A stretch of 64,000 bases of DNA, taken from NCBI RefSeq assembly GCF_018100805.1, contig NZ_JAGJEA010000010.1, positions 1 to 64,000 of the forward strand, written 5' to 3'. The stretch comes from Aquimarina sp. MMG016 (lineage in GTDB: Bacteria > Bacteroidota > Bacteroidia > Flavobacteriales > Flavobacteriaceae). The notes below the pieces were generated by a model. The model was not told the origin of the DNA and made no database searches. It saw only the letters and a list, made by a program, of their open reading frames with translations. This document shows positions 1-12,000 of the stretch, piece by piece. The stretch's first letter is position 1. Every line of letters begins with the position of its first letter. The position numbers were made by a program, and so were the translations under genes.

Positions 1-3000
1 GGTGTCAAAAACACCATCATTATCCGAGTCTAAACAAGCACTAGAATCTAAAGGATCAGTTACTGCAGCTGTCGTTGCCTGACCCGCTCCAGCTACCAAA
101 GGTATTCCTGTAAATGGGTCTACGACATCACCCAAGCTATCATCACCATCTAAATCGGTAATCACAAAATTACCCGCTGCTTCCACAGCATCAGGGCAGC
201 CATCATCATCACTATCGTTGTCTACATAATCTTCTAATAGATCTGTATCACTATTTTGCCCTGTACCTTGTACGCAAGCTACAATGGAGTGAAAACCTGC
301 TGTTACGGTTCCGTTACTATTATTTCCTTTACCAGAAGCAACTATCACTCTCGTGATCGGTCCTGGGATTATTGTTCTGAAGAAATTGGATGTGACACTT
401 ACGCCTCCAGTAGTATTATTACCTATTGCTCTATTTCCAGACACATCCCAATCCCCAGAGGTTAATGCCGGATTAAAATCACTAAAATTATCTGGTGTAA
501 TAGTTATTTCGGTTGCACCATTAAAAGCTCTTACTTCACCATAATCACCATTATTCAAGCCTGCAAATATGAACTCGAACTGATCTAATGCTGTTGGAAA
601 ATCAAAAGTATATTCTACATAATCGCCAGAAGCTACTTGGCCAACATTTCTAGGTTGCACATAGATATAATCGTTTACCGCAGGAAAATCAGTCCGTACC
701 TGTACCCCATTAGCCCATTGAGGGGTTCCTGAATCTGCTGCACCATCAAAAAATGCCGCAGAGAACTCATAATTTCCGTTATCAAAGACCAGTGGAAAAC
801 CTGGGGCTCCCGAAAGGTCAGTGTTAGTAGTATATCCTGAAGTATTCAAAGAAGAAACCACAGAATCCCTACACTCCGGACCACCTTCATCGACATCCAG
901 AATACCATCATTATCATCATCCTGATCGGTAAGGTTGGGCACCCCATCCTGATCAAAATCATCACTATCATCGACCAAATCACAAGCATCTGCAATACCA
1001 TCATTATCACTATCCGGACCGAAGGTAACAACGTCTGTATTGCCATCTTGTCCTGCTCCTGCAACCAAAGGAATACCATTTGCTGGATTTACACCCCCAG
1101 TTAGTTCTCCAATCCCATCAATATCTCCTGCAGTAAAAGTCCCTTCTGCTTCTATGGCATCTTCACAACCATCATTATCACTATCATTATCCAAATGATC
1201 ATCTCTGTTATCTCCATCAGAGTCCGGCCCTTCTTTGATCACATAGTCTGGCGCTGTAAAAGCATCTATAGCACACGGATCAAATACTAAGGAAAAGAAA
1301 TTGGTATTACCCGCTGCTGTTACATTCGTAGCACTCGTTGAAAAATCGAACGTACTAATATTATAGTAGTTAAAATAAGCTGCTATATCTGTGTTGAGTA
1401 CTACTCCTGGAAATGTAGTTAGAGGACCAGTAAAAGTAACACTAGAACCATTATCCACCACATTTAGCAAGGTTGGATTTTCTACCGCATACAAATCTGG
1501 GTTGGTCAGCGTAATACTTTCATTAGCATTGGCTCCATCGATATCGTAAAAAATACCTCCAAAACGATCTAGCGGAACTACAGTATTGGTGTTCGCTAGT
1601 ACAAAACGAATCTGGAATGACATAGATGCGGTTTCTCCGGCAGGAACATCATATTCTCCTTGCCATGCATTCGGATCACCTGTCGCGTCATTGTCGATAT
1701 CAAAGGTGGTAATATTGGCATCTGCTGCCGTAATTTCTACAATAGCATCCAGGATCAAAGCATCAATGGTTACGACATTATAAAACCTATATTGATCTCC
1801 AACAAAGGTCGCCGGGATATCTACAGTTTGCTCTACACCTCCAATATTAACTATTGCTCCATCAATTACCGCAGTTGGTATCGGGAAGGTATCATCAAAA
1901 TTGGCGGCGTTAAATGTACAGGAGGCCACATCGGTAGGATCAAAACCTAATACCTCTTGCGAATCCAATATCCCATCATTATCATCATCCAGATCTGTGA
2001 GATCGTCTACACCATCTCCATCAGAATCCGGGATTTCTCTATAATCTACTTCGGGTGTTGTAATTTCCTGATCATTTGGTAAATCTGTCGATGGATTATC
2101 AAAATTATCATTGACATCGCTATCATCCACTATTGGGAATTCATAGGCATCTAGTAAACCATCGCCATCGGTATCAATCGTAACGCTTGATTCGGTAAGA
2201 CCAGCTTCTGTGGTATCACTTCCTCCTTCGTCATCACTGTTTAAATCCAGATAATCTGGGATTCCATCTGTATCATTATTCACACTTGGTAGCGTTGTAT
2301 CCAATCCTGTGGTTTGGTTGTACACCAAAGGAATTCCAGTAGGTCCCACATCGGTTGCGGTTACAACGCCATTTGTTCCTGGTGCAATATAGCCAATGGT
2401 TGGCTGTGCCTCAACATTATCTGGGATTCCATCATTATCACTGTCTATATCAATATCATTTGGTATGCCATCGCCATCTGCATCTATGCAAACAGGATTA
2501 GGGATAATCCATACCTGATCAAATTCATCTACCGGATTTGTAGACGTTGTTGTATACGTAAGTGTTGTGAACGTTCCTTCAAACTGTAATACAAAACCAT
2601 CTTCGATACCTGAAACGGTTGTTGCTGTAGTAACTGGTGTCCCTAAATTACCTCCATCAAAAGTATCCAGTACAACAAAAGGAGTACTAAAGCTAATCGT
2701 TCTTTCATCTACGGCTCCTCCCAAAGAACCTAATGCCAAAATCGGGTTTATTACTGGTTGATCAAAAGTATGAGTAATGGTAACATCACCCGCTAATCTA
2801 ATCCCATCTAATCCATTAGCTTCAGTAAATACAGGAAATGTTGCTAATATTGGTGATATATTTACAAATGATGTTGCTCCCGGAGCTGATAATGTAGTAT
2901 TGATTATATTACCATTTTCATTAAGTGTACCATTCACCATATTTCCAGCGGGCACCCCATAAACTTCAGAAAAATAAGGTGTCGTACATGCAGACAAGTC

Positions 3001-6000
3001 ATTTTCTACCGAATCCAAAATCCCATCATTATCATCATCTAAATCTAGACTATCAACAACATTATCTCCATCTGTATCCAGACGATCATCTGTAGTATCA
3101 CAAGCATCTGCAATACCGTCACTATCCAAATCCGGACCTACTAAAGTAACCTCAACCGTCGTAGCTTGTCCTGATCCTGCTACCGTAGGAATACCAATAT
3201 TAGGACCTGTAGTGGCTACCGCATCACCCAAACTATTATCTCCATCTAGGTCTGCTGTGGTAAATGTACCTCCTCCTTCTACTGCATCTGCACAACTATC
3301 ATTATCACTGTCTGTATCTAAATGATTTGGCATTCCATCATTATCAAAATCATATACATCTGGTATACCATCTCCATTAGTGTCTGTATAGTCTGTAGTC
3401 GAACCATCTCCAACTCCATCATCAGTAGTATCCAAATAATTCAAAATACCATCACCATCTTCATCTAAGAACGGGTCATTTCCTGTAAGTTCTACCAAAT
3501 CAGGAATACCATCATTGTCATCATCCAAGTCTACAGTATCTGGTATTCCATCTCCATCATAATCATCTACATCTAAATAGTCAGGGGTACCATCATTATC
3601 ACTATCCAATGCATCATTAGTTAATGGATTACCATCAGGATCAGGGTTTTCGTTTGTGGTTAAAATACCGTCATTATCATCATCAGTATCTCTATAATCT
3701 ACATCTACTATTGGAGCTGTTGTTGCATCACCATCAGTGTCAGGCAATTCTGTCGCTGGATTTCCAACAACCTGATTCCCATTAGGGTCTCCATAACCCG
3801 TTCCGGGAGTCCCATCAAAAGCATCATCTAATCCATCAAAATCTGCATCTGCTCCAGCGGGCACTACATTCGGTACCCCATCGGCATCGGTATCAAAACC
3901 TTCTACAGCATCTAAAACTCCGTCTTGATCACTATCTGTATCTAAGTAGTCTGGTATGGTATCTGCTAGCCCATCGGTATTCTCTGGGTTAATTCCTAAA
4001 TTGCCATAAGCGATATCAAAGCCTGTTGTTGGATCTGATGCTCCGTTTGGCGCTAAATATCCAACCGTGGGTTGTGCCTCTACATTATCAGGGATACCAT
4101 CTTGATCACTATCTAAATCTAGGAAATCGAAATTCGAATCTAATAAATCCGTATTGGCAGTGATATAATTGGTTGTATTACTATCTAGCCCGGTTTCGGC
4201 ATTATCAAATAATCCATTGGCTCCCACGGTTGTATTATTTGCTCCATCAATAATACCATCATTATCTGTATCGTCAAGCGTTGTACCATTAATTAGCCCA
4301 GCTTCTCGAACATCGGCAATACCATCTCCATCTGAATCTAAATCTAGGTGATTAGGTACCCCATCATTATCTACATCTGCCCCATCTGGAATTTCTAATA
4401 ATGGATTGTTAAGCTTAAGGACACCACACTCCCCTAATTCGAAGAAGAAATTTTTATTGCCTGCTGTTTGTGTTCCTATTCTAATATCTAAGGTAGTTCC
4501 TTGCGTATACCCTAGGAAGAAAATTCCTTGAGGATCTTCAGATCCATCAACAAAATTAGCTCCATTAGAAGTAAATCTCTCTATTCCACCTCCAACATTG
4601 AATGTATTTACATTGGTCGGACTACTCGTTGCAAAAGCATTAGAACTAGCTACCTCAATGATTTCATCTCCTACTCCTCCATCAACGTCAAGGGCTATCC
4701 CTCCATATCTTGATACCGTAAATAATGTATTTGTTCCTGAAAGCACAAACCTCAACTCAAACTCAATAGATTCGGTGGTTCCGGCAGTAGGTAATGTATT
4801 GTTAATAATAGGTTGCCAATTAGCAGGCCTAGTTGCATCATCATCAATATTTATTAAGGAAGCATTAGCTGTTTTATCAACAATTACAAATAACAGATCT
4901 ACTACTCCAGGTAAAAGAGTTGGAAGCGCATCTGCTGCTCGATACACTGCTCCAACTTGCCCCGCTAATCCAGAATCGAGAACAACCCCCTGAATTACAG
5001 GTACTGCTAGTAAACATGGTGTATTAGGATCTACGCCCAATGAATCTGTAAGATCTGGAATACCATCATTATCGTCATCGATATCTACACTATCTGGTAT
5101 AGTATCCCCATCAGTATCAATATCAACTTCAAGTCGTGCTTCGGCTGAAATCTGTTCTGCACACAGAAAAGTTCCATCTGCCACTCTAGCCCTATAAAGA
5201 TTCTCATCAAGTGAAGTTGTTACCGCTGTAATGGTTAACTGCTCGGTATCGACACCCGAATATGGTGCGGTATTGGTTAATGGGATCCAGGTAGCTCCAT
5301 TATCTGTACTCTCTTCCCATTGGTATATAAACCAAGCTGGTATGGGTGGTGTTGGAGTAGTTAATGTAACGTCAAAAGTCACTGTGTTTCCTACAATCGC
5401 CAACACATCGGTAGGGTTTGTACCAATTACCGGAGTTATTCCTGCTTCTCTATAATCTGGAGTACCACTTGTATCCGCATCATTAAGTGGTACGGTATAA
5501 CCATCAGTTCCTGAGGTAACTACTCCATTACTATCTGTCGTTAATTGTGCTTGTGGTGCGATTGGACTGGGCACTCCGTCTCCCAGAAATCCATTATCAT
5601 CATCATCGGTAAAGCCAGCTTCAACCGTATCAAAACAGGTATCATTATCACTATCTAACTCAAAAGCATCCAGGGTACCATCTGTATCAGCATCTAGAGG
5701 TGTATAATTAGGAATACCACTTTCTGCTGGTGTTTCTACTAAATCGAAATACCCATTTGATCCAGAACCCGTATCAGCGCCTACTATTCTTCCATCGGTA
5801 TCAAAGGGTTGCCCATGACCTGCTTCAGTAGCATCATAAATTCCATCATTATCTGAATCCAAATCTAAACGATCTGCAACACCATCACCATCGGTATCTC
5901 TATCAAAACATACTGCAAATGAATTCCCTTTAAATAATAACCATGAATCAAAAAAGCGATCTCCATTATCTGCAATACCTATTTTAACCGTATTGTTACC

Positions 6001-9000
6001 GGGATTTAATAACGCTGCAAATCTCAAGGTGGTCGTAAATCCATCAGCTTCAATATTGACTGCTGTTGGGTCAGTTTCATTATCAACATAAAATGCAGCT
6101 TCATCACCATTATTAACCGTATCAATACTTAAGGTTTGTCCACCAGGGGTTAATGCTACATTATCTCCATTTACAAATACTTTGGCCGCATCATTTACTC
6201 CCTGATCTACGAAGTCATTATATTCTTCTGAAGCAAATACAAATTCTCCTGTAATTACAGTAGTAGCCGCTACATTGATTACAAATTCTAAACTGGCAAC
6301 ATCAAACTCTGGTGTTGCTCCGGCAAAATCCGGATCGGTACCATTCCCTCCAAAACCAACCGCATCTTCTCCAAGTGCCGGACCTACGGTTACGAATGGT
6401 GGTATACCTATTTCATCTTCAAAAAATTGATTACTTAAATTGTTGTCAAGATTTAACACATTTCCTGTAGAAAAAATGATACCTGTGCTAAAATTTACAA
6501 AAGCATTGGTACCACCTCCATTATCTGTAATTTGATCTCCATCATTAAAAGTACCTATTTGAGCGACTGAACCATCACCTTCATTAATTACTGCTGAAAC
6601 AAGTGTCGCATCAGAATTTTCTCTAAATAAGAAGTTTGCCAAATTCGTTGCATTAGTTTCTCTTGTAATTTCGAAAGTGGTATCTGCATCATCAACTAGC
6701 ACGGTACCAAAAGAACCTCCTCCGATTTCACATTCTTCGGTATCCAACAATCCATCATTATCATCATCTAAATCAAAACTATCTACTATACTATCCCCAT
6801 CAGAATCGGCATCAACCAATAGCGCCGCTGAATTTGAAGTACGAGCTAAACAAACATAATTAATAGTAGTTACTGATATTCTGTACAAATTCAAATTTAA
6901 GGACCCATTGACTGGATTGATTATTAAAGTTTGTGTAGTGGTTCCTGAATAAATTCCTCCATCTGTAAGTGGGTTCCAGGTAGCTCCTCCGTCAGTACTT
7001 TCCTCCCATTGCTGCGCTAAAGGTGCAGGTCCGACTACAACTACTGAAAAGTTAGCAGCTGCTCCTGTAAGTGCGCTAAAATTAATGGGTTGATTTGATA
7101 TAAAAGGTATCTCTTCTTGAAAATCTAACACACTGTTGCTATCTGCATCAGCTACCGTTATGGTATAATCTGCTCCATTATTCGTAACAATACCAGTTAT
7201 TGGATCTGTGGTCACTGTACCATCATTTCCTATCACACCAGTATCTCCACCATCTTCGCTTGCATTGGCATAAGCTTCATTAACATCAGTACACAGGTCG
7301 TTATCACTATCTAATTCTTGTGCATCAATAATACCATCACTATCAGAATCTGAATTGGTAGTCAATAATGTTGCCGTACTAGAATCATTATCCTCAATAC
7401 CATTGTATAAACCGTTTGCCCCAAAATTAGTGGCTCCCCCATCTATACGGCCATTAAAATCGATATCAGCTGCTTGCGGAGCTCCTCCAGTACCTAATTG
7501 ACCGCTCTCGATCACATCATAGATACCATCATTATCACTATCAAGGTCTAAATGATTGGGTACTCCATCACCATCGGTGTCATATACATCAGGGATACCA
7601 TCTAAATTGGTATCTGTATAATCGGTTGTGGATCCGTCACCGGTTCCATTATCAGTTGTATCTTGGTAATTTGGTAGTCCATCACCATCTTCATCGCCAT
7701 CAGGATCATTACCATTGGCTTCTATAAGATCCGGAATACCGTCATTATCATCATCTATATCGACGGAGTCTGGCACAGTATCCCCATCAGCATCATTTCC
7801 TATCGTCAATAATGCATTGGCAGATGTAACTGTGGTACATACATAGGTTAAATCACTTACAATAACCTGGTACAAATACCCATCATAAGTGGCTGGGACT
7901 CCTGCCAACGTTAGGGTAGCCGTTGTAGCTCCAGAAATGATTACCCCATCCCCATTAACACCGTCGGTTAATGGTAAGAATGTGGCACCGCCATTGGTAC
8001 TTTGTTGCCATTGATAGGCAATCAATGTTGCGGATCCTGAAGCCGTAAAGTTAGCCGTACCCCCAGCTCCAATTAATTGATCTGTAGGGTCGGTTACCAC
8101 AGTAGGTGCTGTACCTACTTGTTGGTAATCATCGGTACCATTTGCATCTGCATCAGCAGGAGCTGTATATCCATCGGTACCTGAGGTTACTACTCCATTG
8201 TCATCCACTGTTAATCCTGTAATGTTATCTACAAATACCCCAGTGCCTAATAAGCCATTATCATCGCCATCGGTAAAGCCGGCTTCCAATACATCGTTGC
8301 ATGCATCTCCATCACTATCCAAGTTCAAGAAGTCAAAAGAACCATCTGTTAATGTATCTGTAGGGTTTGTACCCGTACCTGCCGAGGTAGGAATACCATT
8401 ATTACCCGTATTATCTGTATTATTATTAGTATCATCTGCTCGACCTTCTTGACCGGTTGCTGTACTTGGTGTACCTCCTGATTCTACTACATCGTAGATA
8501 CCATCGTTGTCGCTGTCTAAGTCAAAACAGTTAAATATTTCATCACCATCTGCATCGGGATAAAACACCCCAATCGTAACCCCTTGAAGATCACTATCAT
8601 TTGTTGTTACTGTAACCGATAATTGGGTGGTTCCCATAGAGAAAAATGCATAGGCTCCACCGCCATTAGCAGCAGTGGCTGTGGCATTAGGAGCATAAGT
8701 AATCGATGCTGTACCAATACCAGAGATATCTAATTGGCTAGGTCTAAGTGCATCTATAATCTGGAAACCTGAACCATTCGTCGTGGCGGTTGTAATTGCC
8801 TCGGTAATTGGATCGTTAGTGTCAAAAAATGATGCTTCTCCATCGGTTACAAATACAGGAATCGCTTTATCAAAAGCAAAGGTAAGACCATAGGTTAGTG
8901 ACGTAGGAGAACCACTTAAAGTGTTTCTAATTGCTTCCAGGTTTCCTCCAGCTGTACCAAATAAGGCACCGGCAGGCCTTGTTGCACCTAGATCAATAGC

Positions 9001-12000
9001 ATTTAATCCATCACCGGCACTAATTTGATCTAGTGTAACGGTTACTTGTACAGGTGTACCATTAGGCAATGTAAACGTTTTATTAAAGTTGTCTCCTGCG
9101 TTATTTAGCCCAGAAAGTTCAGCAACGGTCCAATCAAAAAACTGCATATCGGCTGTAAAATTACTTACATCAACTCCCGGGGTTCCTGTGTAGGCAGTTA
9201 TCGGGTAATCAGGACATCCCTCTGCAGTATCCAAAATCCCGTCATTATCATCATCTAGATCTGCTGAATTAATCACCCCGTCACCATCGGCATCGCCAGC
9301 TGCGGTTAATGCCGGCCCTGACGGATCTATAATAATACCATCACTAGTGGTATCATCGCCTGGTTGCCCATCTGTAAGTGTATACGTCGTGGTAATAACA
9401 GTATTTGTACCGACTGTGGTTGTCCCTTCTGTTACACTTAGGTTACTATATTCGCTAATAGCACCACCAGAAACTAAAGGACCGAATTTTCTATAAAAAT
9501 CTAAGGCGGTTAATCCATACCAATATATGGTGACGGTTGCCGATTCTCCTGGATTACCACATCGTAATGTAAAATCGATCAAACCAACTGGATAATCATA
9601 ATTATCATCTAACGAAGCCAAATCTGCTTCTAAAAATGCCTGCATATTAGTAATCTGGCTACAATCTCCTGTAACTTCAAGAGTAACATAATCACCACTA
9701 CCCGTAGCATCTGGTATTGAGGCTACACTAGACTGTTCTGAATCTAATATTCCATCACCATTGGCATCTCCACCATTGGGTGCGGCATCTTCTATTGCCG
9801 CATCTATCCCATCGCCATCATCACAACCAGACATTACAGATGCATCAATAACAGCAGATACAGCACCCGTATCGTAAGCTGCATCGGCAACTAATCCAGT
9901 AGTTGTAACCGAACCTGCTACAACTGTTAAGGGTTCTGCTAATCCTGTGGGGTTATATACGCCACCATCACCACCATCTGCATCTAGATCTGCATAGGCT
10001 TCATTGGCATCACTACATCCATCGGCATCACTATCCAGATTGAGAAAATCAAACGATCCATCGGTTAAGGTATCTATAGGGGTAAGCCCGGTAGCTCCTG
10101 CCGAATCAGGAATACCACTATTACCTGTATTATCTGTATTGTTATTGCTATCATCGGCACGACCTTCCTGACCGGTAGCACCACTTGGTGTACCACCAGC
10201 TTCTACTACATCGTAGATCCCGTCGTTATCACTATCCAAATCTAAAGAATTAACGATCCCATCCAAATCTGCATCTGCCTCACATATTTCTGTAGTAAAT
10301 GTTAGTGTTCCTGAATTATTAAAATATCCACTATCTGTGTAGACTACATAAAAGTCACCACTTACAGGTGCAATAAAAGGCACCCCTCCTGTAGGGCCTT
10401 GGGTCATTGAAAGCAAATCGACATTATCTATTACTACATCTCCTGCGGCGCTGTCATATTGACCATTGCCATTGGTATCTATTAATCCAACAAAAGTTAA
10501 ACCGTTTGTAAAATCTGCTGCTGTTAAGTTGGCAAAGCCTATGTTGCCACTACCTTGAGGACCAACTGCAAAAAAGGCATTACCATTGTTTGCTGCCAGG
10601 CTATAATTATATCTATTTCCATCATAATCAGATACCACATTGTTGCCATAGGACACCGCATAAAATTGCTGCCCGTCATAAGGTCCTCCATTTGCAGTTA
10701 CTAAATTTATTGAAGAGCTTTCAAGATTAATTCTATAAGATCTACCAGCGGTAATTGTTAAATTAGTATCCTGCCACATTTCATCTAAGGGATTAAAGCT
10801 AGATGAGCTGGCGGTAGTGCATCCTTGTTCATCAAAATCAGTAATCCCGTCATTATCATCATCAAGATCTGTTACATCAGGTACTCCATCACCATCAGTA
10901 TCAATATCCATAGTAGCAATAGTAAATCTTGTACCAGTGGTAAAATCGATAGCAGCTGTAGTTTCCCAAAGGCTTCCCGAACTATTGGTAAGTGCAATTG
11001 GGGTTTCGTCACTTAAATCGTTATTATTATTGGCATCATATACCAAATAATAAGTAGTACCAGTTACTAAAGCGGGTACATCAAAATCGGTATCATCTAC
11101 ATCAAACTCTAGTGCTATGGCTCCCACTGCATTGGTATCCTGTACCTGCCATTCTTTACTCAATAATCTGAATTGGCTTGGCGCTCCTGTGGTTGTCCAA
11201 CTTGCAGCACCATTATTGTTACCTGCAATAAAAAATTGTCGATCAGCGCCAAAAGCCACAGGGGTCGTTATATCTCCATTAGCTATGGTTAAAATCGCAT
11301 TGGCATTTACCGATTTTGATTTTTGTTGATCTAATGCCTGGCAATCATCACGACCGATACCTACAATATCATTATTATACGTGGCATTGGCAGTTGCATC
11401 CCAAATAACAGCACCTTGCCCATCTAAATAGTTGGTAGCTATAGTTTGATCCAGGGTGATCCCGTATTTTATAGCGAGATAGGATTCTATTTGTTGTAAA
11501 TCTATACCTGTTTTGGGTACTGCGTAGTATATTATTTCTGCAATATTTGCATCTAGTTCCCCGGCTGTTCCTATAGATACATTTCCATTTCCTTGAAATC
11601 CGGGGGTTACGACATTTTCATAAGTACCTGTTGTGCCTGCTAATCCATCTACACGACCCGAGGTGACCCCAACAGGATTAGCAGCAGTTCCATTAGCCAC
11701 ACCAATATGCCACTGGCCACGTACTGCCGGACCACTACCCGCATAAGAAAAAACATCATTAAATGCTTCTATCCGCTCGTTCGAAACAGCACCGTCCCAA
11801 TCCCAAAGGTCTGGAAAAGTACCAGGATCTCCATTGGTGACCTCCTGATTGTACACAAAGAATATTTGATATTCTGTGGTACTTATATCTGTCAACCCAT
11901 AGTTTGCTCCATTAAGTCTATCATTAGAGGTATCATCAAAATCAAGATATGGGTTAAAGTTTGCGTCAGTTTCTGAACTTTCAAAATCAGGTGCTTGTCC

